DNA of 61,853 nt, taken from an uncultured Erysipelotrichaceae bacterium. GTDB taxonomy: Bacteria; Bacillota_I; Bacilli_A; Erysipelotrichales; Erysipelotrichaceae. The stretch is taken from NCBI GenBank assembly GCA_947385085.1, contig CANDJN010000010.1, positions 1-61,853 on the forward strand. The letters are read 5' to 3'. The notes under the pieces are model-generated. The model was not told the origin of the DNA and searched no databases. It saw nothing but the letters and a program-made list of their open reading frames with translations. The position numbers and the translations under genes were made by a program. Positions 42,445 through 52,320 of the stretch are shown here, piece after piece. The stretch's first letter is position 1. Each line of letters opens with the position of its first letter.

Positions 42445-42637
42445 CTTTTCGTATCATTCGTTTAGTCCAACATGATTTTCTTGGTTTTATTCAATCGAAA
42501 TTGACATCACAACATCACGGTCCCCTCCTCATAGCCGCATCCAAATATTTCTAGTGTTTCTGCGGTGATTTTATTCGTAACTTCGTTCAAAAAACGTTAT
42601 AATAGAGATACGAAAAAAACAGAAAGGGCAATCGCTT

Positions 42638-45298
42638 ATGGTAAAACATCTGGAGGACATCGGCTTTGATCGCATCATCATCGCACCATCGCAGCTTCAC
42701 AATGATCTGCGTCGCCGTTTACTGACACATTCAACACATTTTGCACATATCACCATATTATCACTCACGACATATCTACAGCGCTTCATGAGTGAAACCA
42801 TAGATCAAAATACATTGTATTATCAATATCGGGAAGCACTGAGCAATTTCACAGCGAATACTTATCGCAATATTTTTCGTTCGCTTGACTTTATTGTGCA
42901 AGTCAACCGCTTTATCGAAGATATGAAATTATATCATATTGAACCAAAGGATTTGCCCGTCCAGAATGATGCGCAGAAAGAGCTGAAACAAATCATCACC
43001 CGGCTTTTTCCGATCACCACCCGTCAGGACTTGGAAAATCAGGCAATGGCCGCATGGGACGATGGAGCTTGTGCCAACGTTGTCATTATCGACAGTGTGT
43101 ATTCTGCGGCCGATCAAAAACGCATCGAATATTTATGCGCAGCCGGTGCTGAGAGGATGACACTGCCGTGTGTCCACCCTTCCGTTACCTATTACCATGC
43201 GGTAAACAAACGCAAGGAAGTTGAGGCGGCGGCGCAAATGATCATTGAGCGGGGTGATCGCGCAAGTGATATTCACATCATCGCGTGTGATCCTTCCTAT
43301 CCGCCGTTGATAAAACAAGTGTTTGATCGTTATCATATTCCCATTACCATGCCCGATCAATCCAATATCAGCCTGTTGTCGATCAAGACGCAGGCATTAC
43401 TGACCTATGCCGCAGCGCCGAATCAAAAGAACCTCATCGCGTTGGTAGAAGCGGACGCCCTGGATGTGCCCTATGGCAAAGAAATGATTGACTACATAAA
43501 GCTATTCGGAAAAAATTGGGAAGATTCCTTCGATCATATCAAAAACCATGCGCAGCCCTCGCAGTTAATCCAGGATGCGGAAATCGCACGGCTGCTTGTT
43601 TTAGAAGAACGGGCGCAGGAATGTAAAAACGCCCTCAATAGCATCTTGAAACCGTTAACGTCATGGAATGATGCCATGGAGCTGTTTACCGCCATCGGCC
43701 GCTTATTGCAGGAAAGCATCAGTGCGCACGATCATCACGGCGCCCATGCCCTGCACGCCATTCAACAGGTCATGCAAAGTGCTCTCCCCTATGTTCATGA
43801 ACGCAGTGACCTGCCGTTTCTGATCGAATGCTTAGCGCAGATTCATGACAAGGAAAAAAGCAATGTGCTGTGCGGAGCGCAGATTGCCTCGCTGCATCGC
43901 CCCCTGCATCCGGATCATATCGCGTTGGTGCTGGGATGTACGCAAAATCATTTCCCGGCTTTCCCGGCACAGCGGGGAATATTCGATGAAACCTATGTCG
44001 CAGAAATACCCGGCTACCCAACCTTGAATGATCGCCACAATCAATATATGAAACAGCTGGAAACGCTGTTGATGGCTTATGAAGAGCTCATCGTAGCTTA
44101 TCCGCTCGGCAATTATGAAGGAAAAGCCAATGAAAGCTCTTTGGAAATCGAAACGATGATTCAGGAAAAGCCAAAGCTTTTAGAACCGCGCCAGATCGTC
44201 AAGTCGTATCCGAAAGAAGATCATATTTCCACAGCGATGGCGCATCAGCTCTACTTGAAACAGAATACCCTGCATGGCTCCGTTTCTTCCTTTGAGCGTT
44301 ATATGAAATGTCCCTTCGCTTACTTTTTAAACTACGGCTTGAAAATTGCCGTGCCGATTGATTATCGTTTTTCTCAAAACCGCATCGGTACGCTGGCTCA
44401 CTATCTTTTAGAAACCTTGGTACAGCGCGACGGCAAGGCGTATACTCAAGTATCACGAGCAGAAATCGAATCGCTGCTTCATGAAGAACTAACCAAACTA
44501 TGCGATGTGTATCCGCTCTTAAAAGCACAGCTGCCGCTCTTTCAGCGCCGGCTAAGTGATCGCCTGTATGCCCAAATACAGGATCTTCATGAGATGGAAC
44601 AGCACTCACAATTATCGCCCTTTGCCTGTGAAGCGGAATTTTATTGGGAATGGGAGTGGAAGAACGACATCCACTGCCGGCTTCACGGCTTTATCGACCG
44701 CATTGATGCCAATGATCGCGCCATGCGCATCATTGATTATAAAAGCTCCAAAAAAACGATGTCGCCCAAAAGCTTTGCGGCCGGCTTACAGCTCCAGCTC
44801 ATTACCTATGCGCTGTATGCCAAAGACCATTGGCAAAAAACAATGCTGGGGGCATTCTACTACTCATTAAAACCGGAAAACATTGCGGCACCGGCCGGGA
44901 AAATGAAACGCCGTCCCGTCATGTATGTTCCTTATGATAAAAGCGATTGGGAAGCGATGCGCCGCAAAGAACAGCGATTACAGGGCTGGTTTATGCATCC
45001 GGACATTGCGCTCATTGACGATGAAGGCAGCTTTATCCAAGGCAGCCGCGTCAATAAAGACGGTCAGGTAACCGCCCGCAAGCTTTATCCCATCGAACAG
45101 CTGCGCGAATGGACGATGGAATTGTATCATACGATCGTGGAACGAATCCTTTCCGGTGATGTTCGCTGTGAGCCTACCGAGGACGCCTGTCAGTTTTGCC
45201 ATTATCAAGATATTTGTCGTTTCCATGGCTATCCCCGTGCCGTCACGGAGATCATCGACATGAACAGTGAGGTGAATAACGATGCCCCAATGGAATGA
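42638..45298 (+). CDS. addB: AddB/RexB subunit of ATP-dependent nuclease
   Basis: The 886-residue product is the B subunit of the AddAB (RexAB) helicase-nuclease that resects double-strand breaks. There is no Walker A motif at the N-terminus (FDRIIIAPSQLHNDLRRRLL), as in RexB rather than Bacillus AddB. The nuclease core has VSSFERYMKCPFAYFLNYG and IIDYKSSKKTMSP. Three C-terminal cysteines (CQFC-x5-C, about residues 851-860) and one before the nuclease (about residue 561) match the Fe-S cluster. It is shorter than Bacillus AddB. The start follows AAAGGG. The gene overlaps addA. Confidence 0.9.
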   Translation: MVKHLEDIGFDRIIIAPSQLHNDLRRRLLTHSTHFAHITILSLTTYLQRFMSETIDQNTLYYQYREALSNFTANTYRNIFRSLDFIVQVNRFIEDMKLYHIEPKDLPVQNDAQKELKQIITRLFPITTRQDLENQAMAAWDDGACANVVIIDSVYSAADQKRIEYLCAAGAERMTLPCVHPSVTYYHAVNKRKEVEAAAQMIIERGDRASDIHIIACDPSYPPLIKQVFDRYHIPITMPDQSNISLLSIKTQALLTYAAAPNQKNLIALVEADALDVPYGKEMIDYIKLFGKNWEDSFDHIKNHAQPSQLIQDAEIARLLVLEERAQECKNALNSILKPLTSWNDAMELFTAIGRLLQESISAHDHHGAHALHAIQQVMQSALPYVHERSDLPFLIECLAQIHDKEKSNVLCGAQIASLHRPLHPDHIALVLGCTQNHFPAFPAQRGIFDETYVAEIPGYPTLNDRHNQYMKQLETLLMAYEELIVAYPLGNYEGKANESSLEIETMIQEKPKLLEPRQIVKSYPKEDHISTAMAHQLYLKQNTLHGSVSSFERYMKCPFAYFLNYGLKIAVPIDYRFSQNRIGTLAHYLLETLVQRDGKAYTQVSRAEIESLLHEELTKLCDVYPLLKAQLPLFQRRLSDRLYAQIQDLHEMEQHSQLSPFACEAEFYWEWEWKNDIHCRLHGFIDRIDANDRAMRIIDYKSSKKTMSPKSFAAGLQLQLITYALYAKDHWQKTMLGAFYYSLKPENIAAPAGKMKRRPVMYVPYDKSDWEAMRRKEQRLQGWFMHPDIALIDDEGSFIQGSRVNKDGQVTARKLYPIEQLREWTMELYHTIVERILSGDVRCEPTEDACQFCHYQDICRFHGYPRAVTEIIDMNSEVNNDAPME

Positions 45299-48200
45299 GC
45301 AGCAAGCCAAAGCCATCCATACCAAACATAAAAACATCCTCGTTTCCGCCTCGGCCGGAGCCGGTAAAACAACGGTGCTCATTGCCCGACTGGTGGAGCT
45401 GGTGATTCAGGATCGCATTCCCATCACCAAAATTCTCGCCATGACCTTTACCGAGGCCGCCGCCAATGAAATGAAAAAACGGCTGGCTTTTGAACTGCAT
45501 AAGCTTCATCAAAACAGCGATGATGCGAATACGCGCCAATACATCAGTGAACAGCTGTCCGCACTGGGAAATGCTCATATTTCGACAATACATTCCTTCT
45601 GCTTGTCCATCATTCAGGAGTATTATTATACGATCGGGATCAGTGCGAAGATGGCATCGCGGATCATGAATGACGCCGATGCGAAAAGCGCCTCCAAAGA
45701 AGCGATGGATCAGGTTTTCAAACGTCAATATGCGAAAAGCGAGGATGCCTTTTATCAATTAACCGTGATGTTTCGCGGCAATGAAGAAGAAAATCTGAAA
45801 GCCGCAATCCTGTCCATCGTCACCATGGCGAATGCCCAAAGCGATCCCGATCGCTGGCTGGATGGATGTTTGGATCGTTATCAAAACATCACTTCCCTTG
45901 ATGAGCTGCCCTTAGAAATCCGCGATCATTTTTTCGCATCCTTTGCCATTCGCTGTGAGCAGCATCACGATACTTGTATGAAGCTGCGCCAGCGTTATGA
46001 ACGCTCTGAATCCCTCACCGCAAAAAAAGCGGAGCTGCTCGCCCAGAAATGTGCGGCATGGGAGGAAATCCAAGCAGCGATTGTTCGTTATGATTATGTT
46101 GGTTTACGAGAGCGCTTTATCGCTCAGTGCCATCTGGTAGCGCCGACTGCGCCCGATAAGGAAGACACCCTATATCCTCAGCTGCGCAAAAAGCTGATCG
46201 CATTGGAAGATTCCTTATTGGAAAGCTTATATGAAGAACGCACGTTCCTCAAGGATCTTCACGAGCTCAAAACACCAATCGCCAAGCTCATTGAAATGAG
46301 CCGCGATTATCGTCAGGCATATGCCCAAATCAAGATGGAACAGGAATGTATTGACTTTGATGATATGGAGCATTTTGCCCTGCGTATTTTATGCGCCAAC
46401 AATCATCAGGTTGCCAAGCATTACCGCGATTTATTCGATGTGATTATGGTGGATGAATTTCAGGATTCCAACGATGTGCAGAATCAGCTTGTATCGCTCA
46501 TCTGCCGTAAACAAAATGTATTTCGTGTCGGTGACATCAAGCAGTCCATTTACGGCTTTCGCCATGCCAAGCCGCAATTCATGCGCGACTTGATCGAGCA
46601 CGCGAGTGGGGATGATGAAATCATTTACTTATCAAACAATTACCGCTCCAAACAGATGATTGTGGATTTCAATAATGAACTGTTCGGGGAATTGATGAAT
46701 CTCTCCGGCTTTACGGGGCGCTATCGTGAAGAGGATAACGTGGAAACCGGCATCGCTGCCCAGCGTGAAAACAACGCGCCGATTGTTTTCCATGCGCTGG
46801 ATCTTGCGGCCATTCGTGATGACAGCGATCAGCTCATCTCCACCAACGATGCCAAGGCTTCCTATATCGCATCACAGATTGTCCAAATCAAAAACAGTCA
46901 GAATCGCCAATGGAAGGACTTCGCGGTCTTGGTTCGCAACAATGCCCGCAAGCAGGAATGTAAAAGAATATTCGATGAATGGAATATTCCATGTTTTATC
47001 AATATGAACAGCGGATTCTATCAATCGGAGGCCGTTGTCATCATTCTTTCCGCCCTGACAGCCTTACATGATCCCGGCGATGAGATCCACTTCGTGGCCG
47101 CACTGACGTCACCGCTGTTTCAGGTTTCCATCAGCGAACTGGCAGAGCTTCGTTTGAACAAAGGCAAAGACAGCTACTACAGCCATTTGAAAAAGCTCCA
47201 GCATCCCGCATGGCTTGCCTTTGAACAGCTGCGCAAACAAATCCGCCGCACTCAGCCAAGTGAAGCACTGAATTGCTTATTTGCGCATAATCATTTTTAT
47301 GAGGAATACACCGATAATCAGGAACGCACAAACCTCGATTTATTGTTTGAACAGGCGGTGAATTTTGAACAGGAGGAAGGCAAAGGCCTGATCGGATTTT
47401 TGCGCCACATTCATCAAATGAAGGATCAGGAAAGCGGCGAAGCCATGCCGATCGGCAGTGAGGACGATGTCGTGCGGGTCATGAGCATCCACCAATCCAA
47501 GGGCTTACAATTTCCGATCGTATTCCTATGGTCGAATTCCCACCAAAGCGCCGTAGAATTCCACGATTTGTCGTTATGCGACAGTGATCTGGGGATTGCG
47601 CTTTCCCATATGGATGAGAACAAACGCTTTGTGCGTAAAAGCGTTCACCGCTTTGCCCTGGAACATAAAAAAGAAGCGGAAGAGCTGGAAGAAGAAATGC
47701 GCATTTTATATGTCGCCACCACACGGCCGCAGGAACAGCTCCATATCGTTGACTGTATTCCCGATGGCACGGACTTCAGCGCTTCGCTTTCTGCCCCACT
47801 CATTTATGAACGCGGCGGTTATACCGCCTGGATCCTTCACAGTCGCGTTGCCCGTGAAAACCATGCATTATTCCGCATGAAAACGGTCAAGCGAATGTGG
47901 GAGACGGAAATCCAGCCCTATGCACAAGCAGCGTTTCAAACCCTGCCCGTCTATGAACAAAGCGATCCCATCTGGCAAATCGCAACGCCAAGCACGATGA
48001 AAGCCGCTCCGGTGTTCTCTCTCCGTGCCCAGGCCGGGATGCAATATGGCACAAGAATGCACAAATATATTGAAACACTGCCGCCGCGAATATGGACGCA
48101 AGCGGATTATGAAACCTTACAACCAAAGCCATCCGCCAATGAAATCACAGCGCTCCAGCATTTAAATGAAAATGAGCTCTATCGCTATGCGAATACGTAT

Positions 48201-48497
48201 CCGCAGGTGGTTCATGAACTGCCCTTTATGGTTCAGGATCAACATCAGATTCTTCACGGCTATATTGACTTTGCGGCTATCGGCGAGGATGTGATCCTCA
48301 TTGATTTCAAGAGCGATGCGATCGAATCGGAAGCACAGCTGATTTCCTTATATCAGGATCAGCTGCTGGCCTATGAAAAAGCCATGAGCAGGCTGTATCC
48401 CGAAAAAGCAATTCAAACGTATCTCTATTCGCTGCGCCTGCACAAAGCCATTCTCGTATCCAAGCAGAAAGCGACAAGGAGCAAGACTCATGCATAA
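45282..48497 (+). CDS. addA: AddA subunit of ATP-dependent helicase-nuclease
   Basis: The 1071-residue product is a UvrD-type helicase fused to a RecB-like nuclease. Walker A is ASAGAGKTTVL (Lys29). Walker B is MVDEFQDSNDVQNQLV. Other helicase motifs are VGDIKQSIYGFRHAKP and VMSIHQSKGLQFPIVFLW. The C-terminal nuclease reads GYIDFAAIGEDVILIDFKSD. It works with AddB in recombinational repair. Its start overlaps addB by 17 bases, which couples translation. It is followed by a DUF5662 gene with an 8-base overlap. Confidence 0.95.
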   Translation: MPQWNEQQAKAIHTKHKNILVSASAGAGKTTVLIARLVELVIQDRIPITKILAMTFTEAAANEMKKRLAFELHKLHQNSDDANTRQYISEQLSALGNAHISTIHSFCLSIIQEYYYTIGISAKMASRIMNDADAKSASKEAMDQVFKRQYAKSEDAFYQLTVMFRGNEEENLKAAILSIVTMANAQSDPDRWLDGCLDRYQNITSLDELPLEIRDHFFASFAIRCEQHHDTCMKLRQRYERSESLTAKKAELLAQKCAAWEEIQAAIVRYDYVGLRERFIAQCHLVAPTAPDKEDTLYPQLRKKLIALEDSLLESLYEERTFLKDLHELKTPIAKLIEMSRDYRQAYAQIKMEQECIDFDDMEHFALRILCANNHQVAKHYRDLFDVIMVDEFQDSNDVQNQLVSLICRKQNVFRVGDIKQSIYGFRHAKPQFMRDLIEHASGDDEIIYLSNNYRSKQMIVDFNNELFGELMNLSGFTGRYREEDNVETGIAAQRENNAPIVFHALDLAAIRDDSDQLISTNDAKASYIASQIVQIKNSQNRQWKDFAVLVRNNARKQECKRIFDEWNIPCFINMNSGFYQSEAVVIILSALTALHDPGDEIHFVAALTSPLFQVSISELAELRLNKGKDSYYSHLKKLQHPAWLAFEQLRKQIRRTQPSEALNCLFAHNHFYEEYTDNQERTNLDLLFEQAVNFEQEEGKGLIGFLRHIHQMKDQESGEAMPIGSEDDVVRVMSIHQSKGLQFPIVFLWSNSHQSAVEFHDLSLCDSDLGIALSHMDENKRFVRKSVHRFALEHKKEAEELEEEMRILYVATTRPQEQLHIVDCIPDGTDFSASLSAPLIYERGGYTAWILHSRVARENHALFRMKTVKRMWETEIQPYAQAAFQTLPVYEQSDPIWQIATPSTMKAAPVFSLRAQAGMQYGTRMHKYIETLPPRIWTQADYETLQPKPSANEITALQHLNENELYRYANTYPQVVHELPFMVQDQHQILHGYIDFAAIGEDVILIDFKSDAIESEAQLISLYQDQLLAYEKAMSRLYPEKAIQTYLYSLRLHKAILVSKQKATRSKTHA

Positions 48498-49053
48498 GCT
48501 GTTCGCTCATTTACACACGATCAATCATCACAAATGGCTTGTGATGAAGCTGTGCTTTCGCTGCGGCTATTATCGTCAGGGACTCGTTCATGATCTTTCC
48601 AAATATGCGCCGGTTGAATTTTTTACCGGAGTGCGCTATTATCAGGGTGATCGCAGTCCCAACGCAAAGGATCGCGAATGCAACGGCTACTCCGCCGCAT
48701 GGCTTCACCATAAAGGGCGCAATCGCCATCATTGGGAATATTGGACGGAATTAACGAAAGGACAGTGTGTTCCGATCAAAATGCCGGTGCGCTATGTCAT
48801 TGAGATGTGGTGCGATCGCGTTGCGGCTACGATGGTATATGAAAAAGAACGCTATACCGACCAAAGCGCCTTAAACTACTTTCTGCGAAATTATGACAAT
48901 GTCATCATTCATCAGGATACCAAGGATTTATTGGAATTACTATTGCGTCACTGTGCCGATAACGGACTTGACTCCACCATTGTTTTTATCAAAAATCAAG
49001 TCAAGATCAAAGGCTATGACATCATAAAGGAGAACGAAAATGAAACGTTGTGA
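48490..49053 (+). CDS. DUF5662 family protein
   Basis: The 187-residue product matches the DUF5662 family. It has His-rich segments LVHDLSKYAPVEFFTGVRYY and AWLHHKGRNRHHWEYWTEL and the acidic MPVRYVIEMWCDRVAAT. The spacing of His and Asp residues suggests a metal-binding HD-like fold; no activity is known. Encoded between addA and tag with overlaps at both ends (8 and 14 bases), so it is cotranscribed with DNA-repair genes. A repair role is inference from context. Confidence 0.8.
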   Translation: MHKLFAHLHTINHHKWLVMKLCFRCGYYRQGLVHDLSKYAPVEFFTGVRYYQGDRSPNAKDRECNGYSAAWLHHKGRNRHHWEYWTELTKGQCVPIKMPVRYVIEMWCDRVAATMVYEKERYTDQSALNYFLRNYDNVIIHQDTKDLLELLLRHCADNGLDSTIVFIKNQVKIKGYDIIKENENETL

Positions 49054-49627
49054 TTGGGCCAAAGGCCCTTATAATGAAGTCTATCATGATCGGGAATGGG
49101 GTCGTCCCTGTCACGATGATCAAAAGCTGTTTGAACTGTTAGTATTGGAAGGAATGCAGGCAGGGCTGTCATGGGTAACGATCCTAAAAAAGCGTCCTGC
49201 CTTTCAAGCGGCATTCGATCATTTCGACATTGCGAAGGTGGCAAGCTACGACGAAACAAAACAAGCGCAGCTGTTACAAAACAGCGGCATCATCAGAAAT
49301 CGTTTAAAAATTCAAAGTGCGATTACCAACGCCCAGGCAGTACAGCGCATTCAGGCAGAATTTGGATCACTGGACGCTTATCTTTGGGGCTTTGTCGAAG
49401 GGAAGCCAATCGTGAATGTCTACACGACCCAAAGTGAAGTGCCCACGCATTCAGAATTAAGCGATCGCATCAGTAAGGATATGAAAAAACGCGGCTTTCG
49501 CTTTGTCGGTACCACGATCATTTATTCTTATTTAGAAGCCATCGGCATCATCAACGATCATATGACGTGGTGCGATGCTTACAAGGCCTGTAAGAAAGAA
49601 GCGGATCAATCAAGGCCAATGGAGTAA
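49040..49627 (+). CDS. tag: DNA-3-methyladenine glycosylase I
   Basis: The 195-residue product matches Tag, the HhH-family glycosylase that removes 3-methyladenine from DNA. Conserved segments are KRCDWAKGP with the zinc Cys, VYHDREWGRPCHDDQKLFEL, the active-site LEGMQAGLSWVTILKKR, and the C-terminal INDHMTWC carrying the remaining zinc ligands. The start follows AAAGGAG. It overlaps the DUF5662 gene by 14 bases and is the last gene of the addB-addA operon. Confidence 0.95.
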   Translation: MKRCDWAKGPYNEVYHDREWGRPCHDDQKLFELLVLEGMQAGLSWVTILKKRPAFQAAFDHFDIAKVASYDETKQAQLLQNSGIIRNRLKIQSAITNAQAVQRIQAEFGSLDAYLWGFVEGKPIVNVYTTQSEVPTHSELSDRISKDMKKRGFRFVGTTIIYSYLEAIGIINDHMTWCDAYKACKKEADQSRPME

Positions 49628-49756
49628 AAAATAAAGCGTTTCTATTATGCATCATGTATATAAGCTTTTAAATGAGAGTATGATAAACAATCTTAAAATG
49701 TCATCTTGATAACGTCAGAGATGATTGACAACGGAAATGAGAAAGGAATCCAGACT

Positions 49757-50116
49757 ATGGCAAGAGTATTAAAAAACAAAGAATTGGTTAATACAAGATT
49801 AGCCGCCAATTACGGCGGATGGATGTATTGTGAACAGTGTAATGAGAATATCGGTTATTTATGTTATTCAACATATGATCGCCTGGAAATGCAATATCAA
49901 TGTAACTGCGGAAGTACGGGCAGCTTATTATTAGATTTTGACGATAGTAAAATAGGTGAGGATTGTCATGATGAATTAGTGATTGTAAAAAACAGATTAT
50001 GTTGTCCAAAGGATCACGACCCGCTCATTACCATATTAGATAAAAAGGTAGCGAAATATGAACTGAAAATCACCTGTAAATCTTGTGGAAGCATTTATCA
50101 AAAAGACAAGCAGTAA
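49757..50116 (+). CDS. Small zinc-ribbon protein of unknown function
   Basis: The 119-residue product starts at ATG 49757 after AAAGGA. It carries several Cys pairs: MYCEQCNENIGY, YQCNCGSTG, NRLCCPKD and ITCKSCGSIYQ. These suggest one or two zinc-binding ribbons. No family was recognised. It has its own bidirectional terminator. Confidence 0.6.
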   Translation: MARVLKNKELVNTRLAANYGGWMYCEQCNENIGYLCYSTYDRLEMQYQCNCGSTGSLLLDFDDSKIGEDCHDELVIVKNRLCCPKDHDPLITILDKKVAKYELKITCKSCGSIYQKDKQ

Positions 50117-50122
50117 TTTTTT

Positions 50123-50157
50123 AAAGGGCAGGCATCCTTTTGGATTGTCTGCCCTTT
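50123..50157. terminator. Bidirectional terminator
   Basis: AAAGGGCAG and CTGCCCTTT pair with an inner ATCC/GGAT stem. It lies between the zinc-ribbon gene and the convergent membrane protein genes. Confidence 0.85.
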
Positions 50158-50172
50158 TGTTTACCATCTTTA

Positions 50173-50283
50173 CTATTCTTTCTCGTTCATTTTACGATTG
50201 AATAAAGATTCAAAAACCGCATTGATCATCAAACGACCGATACCATAATCAATCATATATCGCTCATTAATTTCCACCATCAT
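50173..50283 (-). CDS. Possible small protein (36 residues), coupled to the membrane protein
   Basis: This short frame (MMVEINERYMIDYGIGRLMI and onward) overlaps the end of the upstream membrane protein gene by 17 bases. An AGGA-like box lies before ATG 50283, suggesting translational coupling. It is charged with a central hydrophobic stretch. No family; it could be chance. Confidence 0.35.
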   Translation of the reverse strand: MMVEINERYMIDYGIGRLMINAVFESLFNRKMNEKE

Positions 50284-50641
50284 AATCTTCATCCTCATAA
50301 ACAAATCGATGAAACAACCATATAAGAATGAACGTGACCACATCATTGCCAAGCAAAATAAACAATAGCTTCCAGCTTGCCACAAAAGGAGTGCTGATAT
50401 AAAAAGCGAGAATCGCACATAGATATATCTTAATTCGCGTTGTTTCCGCTCTTAATTCATCATCACGCAACGCATAACCAACTTCTCCCACATCAATTTT
50501 TAATAATAGCGGTACGGTATCCAGAAAGACCAGCAGCGCCCACAACATCATAGAGTCGCGATGATCTAACATGACAATAAACGGTAGTGCGATTAAATTT
50601 ATAATGCATATATATTCCGCATGTATTAACAAATGTTTCAT
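50267..50641 (-). CDS. Small membrane protein with four helices
   Basis: The 124-residue product has four hydrophobic segments (for example ICIINLIALPFIVML, MMLWALLVFLDTVPLLL and LLFILLGNDVVTFILIWLF) and an acidic C-terminus. No family was recognised. The start at 50641 follows GGGGAAAGG. It is transcribed convergently with the zinc-ribbon gene. Confidence 0.6.
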   Translation of the reverse strand: MKHLLIHAEYICIINLIALPFIVMLDHRDSMMLWALLVFLDTVPLLLKIDVGEVGYALRDDELRAETTRIKIYLCAILAFYISTPFVASWKLLFILLGNDVVTFILIWLFHRFVYEDEDYDGGN

Positions 50642-50708
50642 TTACATCCCTGCCTTTCCCCTTTTATCATTATATCATATTGAAAAACACCGGGCAAACA
50701 GTGACAAA

Positions 50709-52109
50709 TTACGACTTATCCCGCAGCTTTTTCCGCGTGAATATCATTTTGAAGTCAGACCAGTTAAAGGGAATCAGCGGATATAAATAGCTTTGTTTAG
50801 ACACAGTCTTTGCATTATACAGTAAAATGATCATAAGTACAATGCCAATCCAAAAACCATAGCGCGGCATGAAAGCCGTTAATATCAATAACATTACCCG
50901 CATGAACTTAACGCCATACCCCAATTCATAGCTTGGCTGAGTAAAATTAGCCAGCGCTACAAAAGCCATATACAAAATAATCTCTGGATTAAACCATCCG
51001 GCATTGACCGCATAATCACCGAGAATCAACGCACCGATAATACTGAAAGAGTTGTTCAGCGAACTTGGTGTATTCAGCGAAGCAAGCTTTAACGCATCAA
51101 TGCCGAATTCCAACAATAATAGCTGTGCGATAAACGGTAAATTACCATTATCCGGAATAATCGCAAATTGTAACCAAGACGGCGCAAGCGAAGGATTACA
51201 ATTCAAATAATACCAAATCGGTGTAATCAACAGCGTCGCAAAAAAGACGGCGATGCGAATACATCGCAAATAAGTCCCGGTGATCGGAGGCAAATAATAG
51301 TCCTGTGCTTCCTGCACAAAATCAAAAAAATATGTAGGTAAAATTAAAACCGAAGGGCTGTTGTCAATAATCAAAATGATCTTTCCTTCTAAAATATTGC
51401 TGGCCGCTGTATCCGGACGCTCCGTGTAGCGAACCTTTGGAAACGGTGTATACCACTTGCCCGGAATCAATGCTTCCGCCAATGATTCCTGTGCCATGGT
51501 TAATGCCTCCACTTGAATATCGGCAATGATGCCGCGAATTCGCTCCAACATTTTCTGATCCACTTTATTCTCCATATAACACAATACAAGATCAGTTTTT
51601 GATGACATTCCTACATTGGTATATTCCATTCTTAATCTATGATCGCGAATCCGCCGCCGAATTAACGCCGTATTGAATACCAATGTTTCCACAAAACCAT
51701 CACGGCTGCCGCGCAATACGCGATCATCTTCCGGCTCTTCCATTCCTCGGGTTGGATAAGTCCGTGCATCAATTAAAATTCCTTTGCCATATCCTTCGAT
51801 AACCAGCAATATTGTACCTGACAACACCGCTGTCACCATGGAGGCAACATCAGGTTCCATCTCCACTTCCACATAGGAAATCAGCTGTTGCGTTAAACTT
51901 TGGAAATCATCTGCATCACTCATAGATTTCAAGTCTGCCTTCAGCATGAATTCCATCATTTTTTCCAACACTTCATCTTTTACAAAGCCATCCACACAAT
52001 AGAATGACAATTTCTTATTCTGAACAAGCAAATCACGCTTGATAATATCAAAATTATCTGCGACACGCAATTCGCGGTCTAAACTTTGAATCAATTCCTC
52101 ATAATTCAT
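50709..52109 (-). CDS. spoVAF: Stage V sporulation protein AF (GerA-family)
   Basis: The 466-residue product matches SpoVAF, a relative of GerAA spore germination proteins. The N-terminal soluble domain has a GYGKGILIDARTYPTRGMEE motif, followed by DGFVETLVFNTALIRRRIRD, and the C-terminal half has several membrane helices. SpoVAF sits in the spore inner membrane with the SpoVA proteins that move dipicolinic acid. The chosen start (52109) has GGTGAT upstream; an earlier in-frame ATG lacks one. Here it is not next to other spoVA genes. Its presence suggests a spore-former. Confidence 0.85.
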   Translation of the reverse strand: MNYEELIQSLDRELRVADNFDIIKRDLLVQNKKLSFYCVDGFVKDEVLEKMMEFMLKADLKSMSDADDFQSLTQQLISYVEVEMEPDVASMVTAVLSGTILLVIEGYGKGILIDARTYPTRGMEEPEDDRVLRGSRDGFVETLVFNTALIRRRIRDHRLRMEYTNVGMSSKTDLVLCYMENKVDQKMLERIRGIIADIQVEALTMAQESLAEALIPGKWYTPFPKVRYTERPDTAASNILEGKIILIIDNSPSVLILPTYFFDFVQEAQDYYLPPITGTYLRCIRIAVFFATLLITPIWYYLNCNPSLAPSWLQFAIIPDNGNLPFIAQLLLLEFGIDALKLASLNTPSSLNNSFSIIGALILGDYAVNAGWFNPEIILYMAFVALANFTQPSYELGYGVKFMRVMLLILTAFMPRYGFWIGIVLMIILLYNAKTVSKQSYLYPLIPFNWSDFKMIFTRKKLRDKS

Positions 52110-52320
52110 CACATTGATCACCAATATTAGGTTGTGTCGACAATCATGAATTATACAGAAAGGATGTTGTGAAAATACCTTAGTGCTATGACTGCTAATT
52201 GCCATCCGTATTGTTTCCGTCTCATTTCCGATAAAAAAAATATGCCCATTCATGTCAAATCAGACGTATTCTTAATTATGATGATTCACTTAATAAGACA
52301 TAGAAAGAGGTTCCCTCTAT

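Noticed and set aside
50284..50418. Longer N-terminal extension of the small protein at 50173
   Set aside because: It lies antiparallel in frame choice inside the well-supported membrane protein gene and has no start signal.
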